Assembly: GCA_044463945.1 (NCBI GenBank)
Contig: JBIQLW010000009.1
Location: 52,729-116,728, forward strand
DNA length: 64,000 nt
Reading direction: 5' to 3'
Source of the DNA: 62-47 sp044463945
GTDB taxonomy: Bacteria; Pseudomonadota; Alphaproteobacteria; Rhizobiales; Xanthobacteraceae
Below the pieces are notes generated by a model. It did not search any database. It was not told where the DNA came from and saw only the letters and a list, made by a program, of their open reading frames with translations. Made by a program: the position numbers and the translations under genes. Shown here one piece after another: positions 8,035 to 17,435 of this stretch. How positions within the stretch are numbered: the stretch's first letter is position 1; the number at the start of each line of letters is the position of its first letter.

Positions 8035-8172
8035 CATGTCCCGGATGCGATGCGGCGCAAGCGTCAGCGCAGCGCTGCTTCCCTGATCCGGGACCGTTCC
8101 AAACGATGCCTTTGATACGATCCCGGTTCTGCGGAGCAGCGTTACACGCTGCACCGCGCCCGGGATACAACC
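8035..8172. repeat. Palindromic intergenic repeat, family A, copy 1
   Basis: A dispersed element marked by TGTCCCGGATGCGATGCGGC, a CAGCGCAGCGCTG hairpin, CTGATCCGGGACC, CGGTTCTGCGG and CGCGCCCGGGAT. Related copies lie at 20185-20325 and 59885-60025. It sits between the convergent PAS and Rrf2 genes. It encodes nothing. Confidence 0.75.
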
Positions 8173-8268
8173 GGAAGGCATAATATGAAACGCCATGCTC
8201 CGCGATGGCGGAACATCCGGTATTCCCGTGTCAGATCGACATATCGTCGCGCGAAAAAGGCCCGCGTC

Positions 8269-8724
8269 CTATGACGACGCGGTGGCGCTCTCGCGGATGT
8301 CGAGCAGCCGGATCAGACGGCCACGCGGCTCGATGAGGTCCTTCAGCGTATAGCCGTCAAGCACGTCGATGAACGCATCGCGGGCCTTCTCGAACGCATT
8401 CTTCAGGACGCAGCACCGGCGGATGGCGCACGGCTCCTCCACCGGCTCGAAGCAGGAGACGATGGCGAAATCCGGCTCGGTGCGGCGCACCACCTCGCCG
8501 AGCCCGATCGACTCGGTCGGCTTCGCCAGCCGCAATCCGCCGCCGCGGCCGCGCACCGTCTCGACGTAACCCGCGACCCCGAGCTGATGCACCACCTTCA
8601 TCAGGTGGTTCTTCGAGATCGAGTAGCTCGTGGCAATCTCCGAGATGGTCGCGAGCCCGTCCTCCTTCAGCGCGAGATACATCAGGACGCGCATCGAATA
8701 GTCGGTGTAAGCGGTGAGGCGCAA
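8269..8724 (-). CDS. Rrf2 family regulator, NsrR-like (iron-sulfur nitric oxide sensor)
   Basis: A 151-residue Rrf2 protein. Starting from TTG at 8724 (after a GGGAG ribosome site) it reads MRLTAYTDYSMRVLMYLA, exactly where NsrR proteins begin; an ATG at 8781 would add an unlikely 19-residue leader. The winged helix includes SISKNHLMKVVHQL, close to the NsrR recognition helix, and the cluster loop has C91, C98 and C103/C104, near the spacing of the NsrR [Fe-S] ligands. NsrR represses nitric-oxide detoxification genes until NO damages the cluster. It is divergent from a truncated globin, a plausible target. IscR or RirA type is less likely from the HTH. Confidence 0.85.
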   Translation of the reverse strand: MRLTAYTDYSMRVLMYLALKEDGLATISEIATSYSISKNHLMKVVHQLGVAGYVETVRGRGGGLRLAKPTESIGLGEVVRRTEPDFAIVSCFEPVEEPCAIRRCCVLKNAFEKARDAFIDVLDGYTLKDLIEPRGRLIRLLDIRESATASS

Positions 8725-8749
8725 TGTCAGGCTCCCGGCAGGTCGCGTT

Positions 8750-8784
8750 AAAGATATACAAAAGATATTGCTTTTCCGCAAGCG
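8750..8784. promoter_or_regulatory. Candidate NsrR-type operator between the Rrf2 and globin genes
   Basis: AAAGATAT occurs at 8750-8757 and again at 8761-8768, an 11-base period, in the only AT-rich part of the divergent intergenic region; the second copy continues as AAAG-ATATTG-CTTT, a small inverted repeat. NsrR sites are built from two 11-base half-sites starting AAGAT, normally as an inverted repeat, so the match is partial. The position fits control of both genes. Confidence 0.4.
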
Positions 8785-8832
8785 ACGTCGTAGTCAACGC
8801 CCGATTTGGGCACGAACGAGACGGTGCGCACG

Positions 8833-9231
8833 ATGGACAAGTTCGACCACATCTCCGAGGACAACATCTGTCGGCTCGTCGACGCCTTCTATACCAAGGT
8901 CCGCGCCGACGAGGAACTCGCTCCGATCTTCGAGGCGGCGATCCACGACTGGCCCTCGCACCTCGAAAAGATGTATGCCTTCTGGTCCTCGGTGATGCTC
9001 ACCACCGGCCGCTACAAGGGCAACCCGCTGATCAAGCACATGGTTCTGCCCGGCATCACGCCCGAACTGTTCACCCAATGGCTGAAGCTGTTCGACCAGA
9101 CCTGCATCGAGCTGTTCGATGACGAGATCAGCGAGGCGTTCCGCGTCAAGGCGGAACGGATCGCTGAAAGCCTGAAGCTCGGCATCTTCTACCGGCCCGA
9201 CCGGCCGTGGCCGCCGCAGCCTGCGGCTTGA
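8833..9231 (+). CDS. Group III truncated haemoglobin
   Basis: About 132 residues from ATG 8833. It carries the small globin core with the group III features: PIFEAAI and W(PSHLEKMYAFW) in the early helices, GNPLIKHM containing the proximal-side region, and a C-terminal ERIAESLKLGIFY. Such globins bind oxygen or nitric oxide and are linked to NO detoxification or microaerobic metabolism. The divergent NsrR-like gene supports a nitrosative-stress role. A GTG at 8824 is an alternative start, with a GAACGAG ribosome site 5 bases before it; in that case three extra residues are added. Confidence 0.9.
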   Translation: MDKFDHISEDNICRLVDAFYTKVRADEELAPIFEAAIHDWPSHLEKMYAFWSSVMLTTGRYKGNPLIKHMVLPGITPELFTQWLKLFDQTCIELFDDEISEAFRVKAERIAESLKLGIFYRPDRPWPPQPAA

Positions 9232-9343
9232 GGCCGGAGGGCTTGGAGCCTCTCTCTGTTTAACGGCCGCCGTAAGCCGCCTTCCATTCTCGGATCAAGC
9301 CCGAGGACATGCTTCGCTCGGAAACGCCATGGGGCGCTCGGTT

Positions 9344-9813
<470 letters not shown>

Positions 9814-9817
<4 letters not shown>

Positions 9818-11244
9818 GACGCGGGTTCCTTGAGCGTGGCGGCGATACGATCCACCAGTTGAACCGCCACCGCATCCTTGGCCATTCCCGGCCACGACTC
9901 GACGCGGACGCCGTCGGGTGCGGCGGCGTCGCGGCTGACCAGATGCACGGTGTTGCGGTCGCCGCCCATGATGCCGGTCGCCGGCGAAACATCGTTGGCG
10001 ACGATCCAGTCGCAGCCCTTGCGCGCCAGTTTCCAACGCGCGTTGTCGAGCAGGTGTTCGGTTTCGGCGGCGAAGCCGACCACCAGCGGCGGCCGCCCCT
10101 CGGCGCGGTGGGCGACGGTTGAGAGGATATCGGGGTTCTCGACCAGATCGAGGTGCGGGAAACCGCTCGCGGTCTTCTTGATCTTCTGCTCGCCCTGGTT
10201 GGCGACCCGCCAGTCGGCCACCGCCGCGGCGAAGATCGCAACATCGGCGGGCAGCGCCGCCTCGACCTCGGCCAGCATGTCGCGCGCGCTCTCGACGCGC
10301 TTGACCGCGACGCCCGGCGGATCGGGCAGCCCGACCGGGCCGGACACCAGCACGACATCCGCGCCCGCCGCCTGCGCGGCGGCAGCGATGGCGAAACCCT
10401 GCTTGCCGGACGAGCGGTTGGCGATGTAGCGCACCGGGTCGATCGGCTCATGCGTCGGGCCGGCGGTGATGAGAATGCGCTTGCCCCTGAGCGGGCGGGC
10501 GCGGGGCGGCCGCGCTATCTCGCGGGCGCGGACGGCGATCGCCACCGGCTCCGACATGCGGCCGACTCCGGCCTCGCCGGCCTCCGCCATCTCGCCGCTG
10601 TCGGGGCCGATCATACGGACGCCGTCGCGCGCGAGTTGGGCGACGTTGCGGCGGGTGGCGTGATTGGCCCACATCAAGGGGTTCATGGCGGGGGCCAGAA
10701 GCACCGGCCGGTCGGTGGCGAGCAGGATCGCGGTAGCAAGATCAGTGGCGTGACCCTGTGCCATCTTTGCCATCAGATCGGCCGTCGCGGGGGCGACGAC
10801 GATCAGATCGCAATCGCGCGCCAGCCGGATGTGTCCGGCGTCGAACTCGCTGGCGGGGTCGAACAGGTCCGTGTAGCAGCGCTGGTTGGAGAGCGCGCTG
10901 GCGGCCAGCGGGGTGACGAATTGCTGCGCAGCATGGGTCAGCACACAGCGCACGATGAAGCCCTGGTCCTTCAGCCGGCGGATCAGGTCGAGCGCCTTGT
11001 AGGCGGCAATGCCGCCGCCGATAATCAGCGTTGTACGTAGAAGCCCCGATATTTCGTCAGCTTGCTGCGATGCTGCACTGCGGTACAGGTCGGCCTGGAT
11101 CGCCGCCGGTTCCAGCGGAGCCTTAGTGGCCGCGCGCAAAATGGTGCGAACCTCGTCTTCGACGGAGCGGCCATGCTGCGCCGCACGCAAGCGTAGCTCG
11201 GTCTTGATCGCGTCATCGAGCTTGCGGATCGTCAGGCTGGCCAT
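9814..11244 (-). CDS. coaBC: CoaBC bifunctional enzyme with an N-terminal ribbon-helix-helix antitoxin-like domain
   Basis: A 476-residue protein. Residues about 72-250 are the flavin decarboxylase CoaC (LIIGGGIAAYKALDLIRRL, catalytic H138 in AGHIRLAR, and PAMNPLMW at 185-192). Residues about 253-475 are the phosphopantothenate-cysteine ligase CoaB (TAGPTHEPIDPVRYIANRSS). Together they convert 4'-phosphopantothenate plus cysteine to 4'-phosphopantetheine for coenzyme A. Residues 1-40 instead match FitA/VapB-like ribbon-helix-helix antitoxins (ASLTIRKLDDAIKTELRLRA then HGRSVEDEVRTILR). No ATG, GTG or TTG lies near the CoaC domain start, so the enzyme can only be made as the fusion. A palindrome lies just upstream. 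No toxin gene is adjacent. Confidence 0.93.
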
Positions 11245-11247
11245 GGG

Positions 11248-11287
11248 TGCTATCCCAAATAGGATGATAGCAATGCTATCATCCTAT
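11248..11287 (-). promoter_or_regulatory. Perfect 14-1-14 palindrome before coaBC, candidate operator
   Basis: ATAGGATGATAGCA (11259-11272), one base, then TGCTATCATCCTAT (11274-11287): a perfect inverted repeat with 14-base arms. An extra half-site TGCTATC at 11248-11254 overlaps the coaBC Shine-Dalgarno (GGGATA on the minus strand), four bases from the ATG. Ribbon-helix-helix antitoxins bind such palindromes as dimers of dimers. Its place suggests that the fused domain represses its own gene. Operator function is inferred; the repeat itself is seen directly. No poly-T follows either arm, so a terminator is less likely. Confidence 0.65.
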
Positions 11288-11313
11288 GATATCCCGATGC
11301 AATCGAAAGGCGC

Positions 11314-12882
11314 TCAACGCACCGCCCATAGCATACCGAGAAAGCTCAGCGCGATGACCCATAGCGCCAGGGTGCGCCAGCGGTTCTGGCGGGCGCGGAC
11401 GCGGCCGAGCGCGGCGACGGTGTCAGGCGCCAGCACCAACCCGTCACGGACCATGGTTTCAAGCTGTTCCAGCACCCGGATCGAGCGCGAGGCGATGGCC
11501 GGCAGCCCGCTCATCGCCTTGCCGAGCTCGCCGGCCCCAGCCATCGCGCCCTGGATGCGGCCGATGGGCCCAAGATTGCGTTCGATCCAGTCACGCACTA
11601 CGGGGTCGGCCACCGTCCAGATATCCAGCTTGGGATCGAAGCTGCGCGCCACGCCCTCGACCACCACCATGGTCTTCTGCAACAGGATCAATTCCGGCCG
11701 GGTCTGCATGTCGAACAGCGCGGTGACCTCCAGCAGCAGCGACAGCAGCCGCGCCATCGAGATTTCCTCGGCGGTGCGGTTGTGGATCGGCTCGCCGATG
11801 GCGCGAATGGCTTGCGCGAAATTCTCGACCGAGTGGTGCGGCGGCACGTAGCCGGCCTCGAAATGCACCTCGGCGACGCGGCGGTAGTCGCGGGTGATGA
11901 AGCCGAGCAGGATTTCCGCGAGGAAGCGCCGCTCCTTGATCTCGAGCCGCCCCATGATGCCGAAATCGACCGCGACCAGCCGCCCGGTGTCGTCGAGGAA
12001 CAGGTTGCCGGGGTGCATGTCGGCATGAAAGAAGCCGTCGCGCAGCGCGTGACGCAGGAAACTCTGGATCACCTTGCGGCCGAGGTCGGGCAGATCGACC
12101 TGCGCCGCGGCGAGGCGCTGATGATCGTTCAGCGCGATGCCATCGATCCATTCCATCGTCAGCACGTTGTTGGTGGTGCGGTCCCAGTCCACCACCGGCA
12201 CGCGGAAATCGGGATCGTCGCGGGTGTTCTCCGCCATCTCCGACAGCGCCGCGGCTTCGAGGCGAAGGTCCATCTCCATGGCGACGGTGCGCGACATGGT
12301 GTTGATGATCTCGATCAGCCGCAGCCGCCGCGCTTCCGCCGAATATTTCTCGGCATTGGTGGCGACGAAGAAGAAATCCGCGAGGTCGCGGCGGAAGCGG
12401 ACGCCGACGTTGGGCCGCAGCACCTTGACCGCGACCTGCCGCCGGATGCCGTTGTGCTCCACCTCGCCGCGATGCACCTGCGCGATCGAGGCGGCGGCGA
12501 CCGCCGGACCGAAGGTGGCGAAGGCTTGCGCCACCGGACGCTCCAGCGAGGCCGCGACCACGCTCTCGGCCTCGGCCTGCGGGAACGGCGGCAGCCGGTC
12601 TTGCAGGCTTTCGAGATCGCGCGCCACCGCGACGCCGACCACGTCGGGGCGAGTGGCGAGAAACTGCCCGAGCTTGAGATAGGCCGGACCGAGCCGGGTC
12701 AGCGCGCGCGACAGCCGGGGGCCCGACTTCGCGCCGCGCCGCTCGATCAGCCGTGCCGCCCGCAGCAGGATCTGGCCGGGCGCGGGCACCAGCGCCGGAT
12801 CCACCACGCCGAACACGCCCTCGCGCGCAAACACGTAAGCGGCGCGCGTCAGCCGCGCGACATGAGGCAGTGCGGAGATCAC
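11314..12882 (-). CDS. ubiB: UbiB family atypical kinase/ATPase for ubiquinone biosynthesis
   Basis: A 522-residue ABC1/ADCK-family protein. The start is a GTG at 12882 that overlaps the ubiE stop as GTGA; any longer frame runs through ubiE in another phase. The family signatures are visible: the KxGQ motif (LKLGQFLATRPD), the Ala-rich nucleotide loop AAASIAQVH, the lysine in VAVKVLRP, and the catalytic segment HADMHPGNLFLDDTG followed by VAVDFG. The last 20 or so residues (TLALWVIALSFLGMLWAV) are a membrane anchor. UbiB assists ubiquinone synthesis at the inner membrane, probably through ATPase activity. It follows ubiE and precedes coaBC by 69 bases. Confidence 0.95.
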   Translation of the reverse strand: MISALPHVARLTRAAYVFAREGVFGVVDPALVPAPGQILLRAARLIERRGAKSGPRLSRALTRLGPAYLKLGQFLATRPDVVGVAVARDLESLQDRLPPFPQAEAESVVAASLERPVAQAFATFGPAVAAASIAQVHRGEVEHNGIRRQVAVKVLRPNVGVRFRRDLADFFFVATNAEKYSAEARRLRLIEIINTMSRTVAMEMDLRLEAAALSEMAENTRDDPDFRVPVVDWDRTTNNVLTMEWIDGIALNDHQRLAAAQVDLPDLGRKVIQSFLRHALRDGFFHADMHPGNLFLDDTGRLVAVDFGIMGRLEIKERRFLAEILLGFITRDYRRVAEVHFEAGYVPPHHSVENFAQAIRAIGEPIHNRTAEEISMARLLSLLLEVTALFDMQTRPELILLQKTMVVVEGVARSFDPKLDIWTVADPVVRDWIERNLGPIGRIQGAMAGAGELGKAMSGLPAIASRSIRVLEQLETMVRDGLVLAPDTVAALGRVRARQNRWRTLALWVIALSFLGMLWAVR

Positions 12883-13640
12883 AAGCGCCAGCCCGAATGC
12901 AGCGCGACGATGCCGCCGGACAGCGGCTGCCAGCTCACCCGCGCGAAGCCGGCGGCGCGGATCATGTCGGCGAAGGCCGGGGGCCGCGGAAACTTGCGGA
13001 TCGATTCCACGAGGTACTGATACGACTCGGCGTCGCCGGTGACGGTGCGGCCGAGCGGCGGGATCACCTTGAACGAGAACAGATCGTAGAGCTTGTCGAG
13101 ACCGGGCACATCCACCGTGGAGAACTCCAGGCACAGGAAGCGGCCGCCGGGCCGCAGCACGCGATAGGCCTCGCGCAGCGCCGCGTCGATGCGCGGCACG
13201 TTGCGGATACCGAAGGCGATGGTGTAGGCGTCGAAGGCGCGGTCGGGGAACGCCAGCGTCTCGGCGTTGCCTTCAACGAACGACACCCGGTCGTCGAGGT
13301 GCTGCTTCAAGGCGCGTTCGCGGCCGACCGCCAGCATGTCGGCGTTGATGTCGCAGACGGTGGCGCGGAAGCCGTGGCCGGAAGCTTTCGCCGCCCGGAA
13401 GGCAATGTCGCCGGTGCCGCCGGCGACATCCAGCAGCGCGAACGGCGTGTCGCCGCGCGGCGGGTTGAGCGCTGTGATCATGGCGTCCTTCCACAGGCGG
13501 TGCATTCCGCCCGACATCAGATCGTTCATCAGATCGTAGCGCGAGGCGACGCTGTAGAACACGTCGTTCACCAGCGCCTGCTTGTCGTCGAGGGCGACGT
13601 CGCGGTAGCCGAAATGCGTGGTTTGGTCGGTTGGTGCCAT
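12879..13640 (-). CDS. ubiE: Ubiquinone/menaquinone biosynthesis C-methyltransferase
   Basis: A 253-residue class I SAM-dependent methyltransferase, full length for UbiE. The SAM-binding motif I is LLDVAGGTGDIAFR (residues about 70-83). The family blocks FYSVASRYDLMNDLMSGGMH near the N-terminus and FGIRNV with LCLEFS in the middle are present. It adds the C-methyl group in ubiquinone synthesis. ATG at 13640 gives the usual N-terminus (FGYRDV near residue 10); the frame further upstream is non-family. It is the first gene of the ubiE-ubiB-coaBC-dut block. Confidence 0.96.
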   Translation of the reverse strand: MAPTDQTTHFGYRDVALDDKQALVNDVFYSVASRYDLMNDLMSGGMHRLWKDAMITALNPPRGDTPFALLDVAGGTGDIAFRAAKASGHGFRATVCDINADMLAVGRERALKQHLDDRVSFVEGNAETLAFPDRAFDAYTIAFGIRNVPRIDAALREAYRVLRPGGRFLCLEFSTVDVPGLDKLYDLFSFKVIPPLGRTVTGDAESYQYLVESIRKFPRPPAFADMIRAAGFARVSWQPLSGGIVALHSGWRL

Positions 13641-13761
13641 GCCGATACTCTCCGGGCCGGACCATAGCCTGCCGCGCTGCGGTACGCTACACACCAGACC
13701 CGCTGACGGCCGCATCCGCCGCGCGCCGTGGTTAACCGGGCAAAATCGCAAGGGAACGCCG

Positions 13762-14136
13762 ATGGCCGCGCGTTTTACCACCGTCACCCCGATCCTGCGG
13801 ATGTTCGACATCCGCAAGGCACGGGAATTTTACCTCGACTTTCTCGGCTTCAAGGTCGAGTTCGAGCACCGTTTCGAACCGGACCTGCCGCTCTATATGG
13901 GCCTCTCGCTGGGCGCGGCGCGGCTGCACCTCAGCGAACATCACGGCGATTGCGCGCCGGGCGCGCGGGTGATGATCGAGACGGCGGGCCTTGCGGAGTA
14001 TCAGACCGGGCTACTGGCGAAGCACTACGGTTACGCGCGGCCGGGGCTGCAACGGCAGCCATGGGGCGCGACCACCATGACGGTGACCGATCCGTTTTAT
14101 AACTGGCTGGTGTTCACCGAGAGCGATGCGACATAG
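13762..14136 (+). CDS. Glyoxalase/bleomycin-resistance (VOC) superfamily protein
   Basis: A 124-residue single VOC module. It opens with TPILRMFDIRKAREFYLDFLGFKVEFEH, written here in two parts because of length: the first strand (TPILRMFD) and the helix plus YLDFLGF that mark the fold. LHLSEHHGD gives a likely metal His, and the end is DPFYNWLVFTE. This resembles bleomycin-resistance-type proteins, which bind rather than metabolise a ligand; the substrate is not predictable. AAGGGA at 13750-13755 precedes ATG 13762. It lies between ubiE (divergent) and mutM. Confidence 0.85.
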   Translation: MAARFTTVTPILRMFDIRKAREFYLDFLGFKVEFEHRFEPDLPLYMGLSLGAARLHLSEHHGDCAPGARVMIETAGLAEYQTGLLAKHYGYARPGLQRQPWGATTMTVTDPFYNWLVFTESDAT

Positions 14137-14226
14137 GCGGGCCGCAAATCAAGGCGATGGCCGGAATAAATCCGGCCATGACGACCAAGAGACGTATACT
14201 CTGCCGTCAGCAAGACAGAGAAGCCA

Positions 14227-15108
14227 ATGCCAGAACTCCCCGAAGTCGAAACCGTGCGTCGCGGCTTGCAGCCGGCGATGGAGGGCGCGCGCATCGTGCG
14301 CGCCGAAACCCGCCGCGCCGATTTGCGCTTTCCGTTCCAGCCGGATTTCGTGGCGCGGCTGACCGGCCAGACCGTGGCCGGGCTCGGCCGCCGCGCCAAA
14401 TATCTGCTGGCCGACCTCGGCTCCGGCGACGTGCTGCTGATGCACCTCGGCATGTCCGGTTCGTTCCGGGTGGTGACGGCGGCGGGCGAGGCGACACCCG
14501 GCGAATTTCACTACCCGCGCAGCGAGGATCGCGCGCACGACCATGTGCTGTTTCAGATGTCGTCCGGCGCAAGCGTGATCTTCAACGATCCGCGCCGGTT
14601 CGGCTACATGAAAGTCATTCCCCGCGCCGCGCTGGACGAGGAGCCGCTGCTCAAGGGGCTCGGGCCAGAGCCGCTCGGCAACGCCTTCGACGCCGCGATG
14701 CTGGCGAAGGCCGTCGCCGGAAAGGCGGTAAGCCTCAAGGCCGCGCTGCTCGACCAGCGCGTGGTCGCCGGGCTCGGCAACATCTATGTCTGCGAGGCGC
14801 TCTATCGCGCGCATCTGTCGCCGAAGCGCGCAGCGTCAACGCTAGCAAACAAAAAAGGCGCGCCGACCGATCATGCCGTGCGGCTGGTCGCCGCGATTCA
14901 CGACGTGCTCAATCAGGCGATCGCGGCCGGCGGCTCGTCGCTGCGCGATCATCGCCTGACCTCGGGCGAACTGGGATACTTCCAGCATTCGTTTCAGGTC
15001 TACGACCGCGAGGGCGAAGCGTGCCCCACGCCGGGCTGTCGCGGTACAGTGAAACGCTTCGTGCAGAACGGCCGCTCGACGTTCTGGTGCCCGAGCTGTC
15101 AGAAATGA
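14227..15108 (+). CDS. mutM: Formamidopyrimidine-DNA glycosylase
   Basis: A 293-residue DNA repair glycosylase/AP lyase that removes oxidised purines such as 8-oxoguanine. The catalytic N-terminus MPELPEVETVRRGL (P2 nucleophile, E3), the conserved lysine in RRAKYLL, the helix-two-turn-helix around DQRVVAGLGNIYVCEAL, and the C-terminal zinc finger with four cysteines (CPTPGC and CPSC) are all present. An insertion of about ten residues with NKKGAP sits after the helix-two-turn-helix, common in alphaproteobacterial copies. It stands alone between the VOC gene and a family B repeat. Confidence 0.97.
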   Translation: MPELPEVETVRRGLQPAMEGARIVRAETRRADLRFPFQPDFVARLTGQTVAGLGRRAKYLLADLGSGDVLLMHLGMSGSFRVVTAAGEATPGEFHYPRSEDRAHDHVLFQMSSGASVIFNDPRRFGYMKVIPRAALDEEPLLKGLGPEPLGNAFDAAMLAKAVAGKAVSLKAALLDQRVVAGLGNIYVCEALYRAHLSPKRAASTLANKKGAPTDHAVRLVAAIHDVLNQAIAAGGSSLRDHRLTSGELGYFQHSFQVYDREGEACPTPGCRGTVKRFVQNGRSTFWCPSCQK

Positions 15109-15141
15109 CACGACAGGATGGAGCCGTCACCCTGAGAGGAA

Positions 15142-15262
15142 GGCCGGAAATGAAGCGTCATCGTCCGCGAAGGCGGACGATCCGGTAATCGGGACGGGTG
15201 CATGGGAAATTCGTTTCCGCACGGAATACCGGATACTCCGCTTTCGCGGAAGGACGGTTATC
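15142..15262. repeat. Palindromic intergenic repeat, family B, copy 2
   Basis: Pattern GGCCGGAAATGAAGCGTCAT, CGCGAAGGCGGACGATCCGG, a variable centre, GGAATACCGGATACTCCG, then CGCGGAAGGACGG. It lies after mutM and before the convergent permease gene, a position fit for a bidirectional terminator. Confidence 0.85.
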
Positions 15263-15323
15263 GGGTTGCGGCTCCGTGCAAAAGACGAACTTCCGGTCAG
15301 ATACTCAGGATGAGGCAGCGGCG

Positions 15324-16181
15324 CTATGCGCGGCTGCGCGTCGCCGTGCGATAGAGCGCCCGCGCGCCGGCATCGAGCAGGAAGCCGAGCAGGCCGATCA
15401 TCAGCACCGTCGCCATCAGTTCGGAATAAGCGAGGCGATCGCGGGTATCGAGGATGAAGTAACCGAGGCCGGCGGAGACGCCGAGCATCTCGCACGGCAC
15501 CAGCACGATCCAGACAATGCCGATGGCGAGCCGCAACCCGGTCAGCACATGGCCGAGCACGCCGGGCAGGATGATGTGCCACAACGTTTCCCAGCGCGTC
15601 GCGGCAAGGCTCGACGCCAGGCTGAGCCAACTCGGCTGCAAGCGCCGCACGCCCTCGGCGGTGTTGAGCACGATCGGCCACACCGCCGCGAACGCCAGCA
15701 TGAAGTAGATCGGATCGTCGCCGACGCCGAACACCATCACCGCGATCGGCATCCACGACAGCGGCGAGATCATGCGCAGGAACTGGAACGCCGGCGAGGT
15801 CGCGGAATTGAGCCGGCCGAAAGAGCCGACCGCGAGCCCGAGCGGCACGCCGATCAGAAGCGCGAAGCCGAGACCGACCAGCACGCGGCGCAGGCTCACC
15901 ATGATATGCACCGGCAGGTCCGGCCCGCCGAGGAGCGCGATCAGTTTCGGGATCGCGGTGGTCGGCGAGAACTGGCGGATGAAGCCGTCCTGCGACGCCA
16001 GCACGTCGGTGCCGAGCCACCAGATCGCGAGCAGCGCGATCAGCCCGCCCATGCCCAGCGCAGCGCTGCGCCACGCCGGCTGCGTGAGAAACGCGAGACT
16101 GACGGCGCCGCTACGCGATGCGCCGGTGACGAGCCGGCGCTCGGCGCGGGTCAGGCTGTCGGTGGGCCAGCTTGTGCTCAC
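15324..16181 (-). CDS. ABC transporter permease, nitrate/sulfonate/taurine type
   Basis: A 285-residue membrane protein with about six transmembrane helices and the binding-protein-dependent transport signature around residues 180-210 (the cytoplasmic loop ending with a conserved Gly, here LASSLAATRWETLWHIILPG). It belongs to the SsuC/TauC/NrtB group. It is the last gene of the operon; its GTG start at 16181 overlaps the stop of the binding-protein gene (GTGA). It would form the channel with the ATPase at 17436-18239. Confidence 0.93.
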   Translation of the reverse strand: MSTSWPTDSLTRAERRLVTGASRSGAVSLAFLTQPAWRSAALGMGGLIALLAIWWLGTDVLASQDGFIRQFSPTTAIPKLIALLGGPDLPVHIMVSLRRVLVGLGFALLIGVPLGLAVGSFGRLNSATSPAFQFLRMISPLSWMPIAVMVFGVGDDPIYFMLAFAAVWPIVLNTAEGVRRLQPSWLSLASSLAATRWETLWHIILPGVLGHVLTGLRLAIGIVWIVLVPCEMLGVSAGLGYFILDTRDRLAYSELMATVLMIGLLGFLLDAGARALYRTATRSRA

Positions 16182-17380
16182 GCTGCAATCACCTCGGTCC
16201 GCGTGAAGGAGTCCGGCAGGCCGAACGCTGCCATGCCGCCGCTTGCGATCACTGCCTTCTTCACAAAACTGTCGTCGACCAGATCGCGGCCGGCGCTAGC
16301 CGGATCGAGCGTATCGAGGAAGCCGCGATCGCCTTCCACCAGCGTGTCCTTGAGCCGGCGGATCAGTTCCTCGGTGTAGCTCGGATAAGGATAGGGCTGG
16401 AAATCGATGCGGCGCTCACGCCAGTCGGCGTGCCGGATCGCGCCGCTCTTGACGTAGGCGCTCTCGTCGCTGTCCGGCGGCGCCAGCACCTTGGTCAGCA
16501 CCTCGACGCTGTGCGGCGTGTACTGGTTCGGATTGTCTTTCGACAACAGCGCCGCGGTTTCGGCGCGATGATCGCGGGTCCACAGTTGCGCCTTGACCAT
16601 GGCGTTGACGGCGCGCTGCACCCATTCCGGACGCTGCGCGATGTCGCGCTCGTGCATGAAGACGAGGCAGCAGGCGTGATCCTTCCACACGTCGCCGGTG
16701 AAGCGCAGCATCTTGCCGACGCCGAGCACTTCGCTCGCCGCGTTGAACGGCTCGGCGACGATGTAGCCGCTGATCTGCTTCGAGGCCAGCGCGGGCACCA
16801 TGTCGGCGGGCGCCATCACGATGAGATTGACCTCGTTGGCGGCGGGCTTGCCGGTGCGCTTCGACACCGGCGTCAGGCCGTTGTCGCGCAGCAGGATTTG
16901 CAGCACCACGTTGTGGATCGAGTACCAGAACGGGATCGCCACCGTGGTGCCGCCGAGATCCTTCACGCTGTTGATGTGCGGCAGCACGCTGAGGCCCGAG
17001 CCGCTGGTGTGATTCCACGCCACCACTTTCGCCGGCGCCTTGCTGCCGAAGCGCGCCCACACCGTCATCGGCGACAACAGATGCACGGCATTGACCTGCC
17101 CGGAGATGAAGGCTTCCAGCACCTGCGCCCAGCTTCGCAGCCGCACCGGCTTCTCGGCCTTGATGCCCTGCTCCTCGAAGAAGCCCTTGCCGTGCGCCAC
17201 CAAGAGCGGCGTCGCGTCGGTGATCGGCAGATAACCGATGCGCAGCGGCGCGTCCGGCGCTTCGGCGCGCGCTTCGTAAGCGCGCAGCAGCGGCGCGGCT
17301 CCGGCGGCGGTGAGCAACGCCGAGAGCCGCAGCATCTGGCGGCGTGAAACGTCGAAGCGGGTAAATTCATCGGCCGACAT
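16178..17380 (-). CDS. ABC transporter substrate-binding protein, NrtA/SsuA-like
   Basis: A 400-residue periplasmic binding protein with a twin-arginine signal (SRRQMLRLSALLTAAGAA, residues about 12-30) and an NMT1/nitrate-binding type fold (LRIGYLPITDATPLLVA, then GKGFFEEQGI). The Tat signal suggests folding in the cytoplasm before export. The family binds sulfonates, nitrate, thiamine precursors or aromatic sulfonates; the ligand here is unknown. ATG 17380 has GAAAGG upstream. Neighbours with a flavin oxidoreductase suggest an organosulfur or organonitrogen compound. Confidence 0.92.
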   Translation of the reverse strand: MSADEFTRFDVSRRQMLRLSALLTAAGAAPLLRAYEARAEAPDAPLRIGYLPITDATPLLVAHGKGFFEEQGIKAEKPVRLRSWAQVLEAFISGQVNAVHLLSPMTVWARFGSKAPAKVVAWNHTSGSGLSVLPHINSVKDLGGTTVAIPFWYSIHNVVLQILLRDNGLTPVSKRTGKPAANEVNLIVMAPADMVPALASKQISGYIVAEPFNAASEVLGVGKMLRFTGDVWKDHACCLVFMHERDIAQRPEWVQRAVNAMVKAQLWTRDHRAETAALLSKDNPNQYTPHSVEVLTKVLAPPDSDESAYVKSGAIRHADWRERRIDFQPYPYPSYTEELIRRLKDTLVEGDRGFLDTLDPASAGRDLVDDSFVKKAVIASGGMAAFGLPDSFTRTEVIAA

Positions 17381-17435
17381 GGCAAACCTTTCAGGTGTCG
17401 TTTCGCTCACGCGGCAATCCGCGCCGCGAACGGAT

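Noticed and set aside
11259..11287. The coaBC-upstream palindrome as a rho-independent terminator for ubiB
   Set aside because: The stem is AT-rich in the middle with no T run following on the minus strand, and it lies at the start region of a gene with a DNA-binding domain, so an operator fits better. A terminator role cannot be excluded fully.
11782..13020. A plus-strand frame opposite ubiB and ubiE
   Set aside because: ubiB and ubiE fill this stretch with complete family motifs and a GTGA overlap; the opposite frame is compositional noise.
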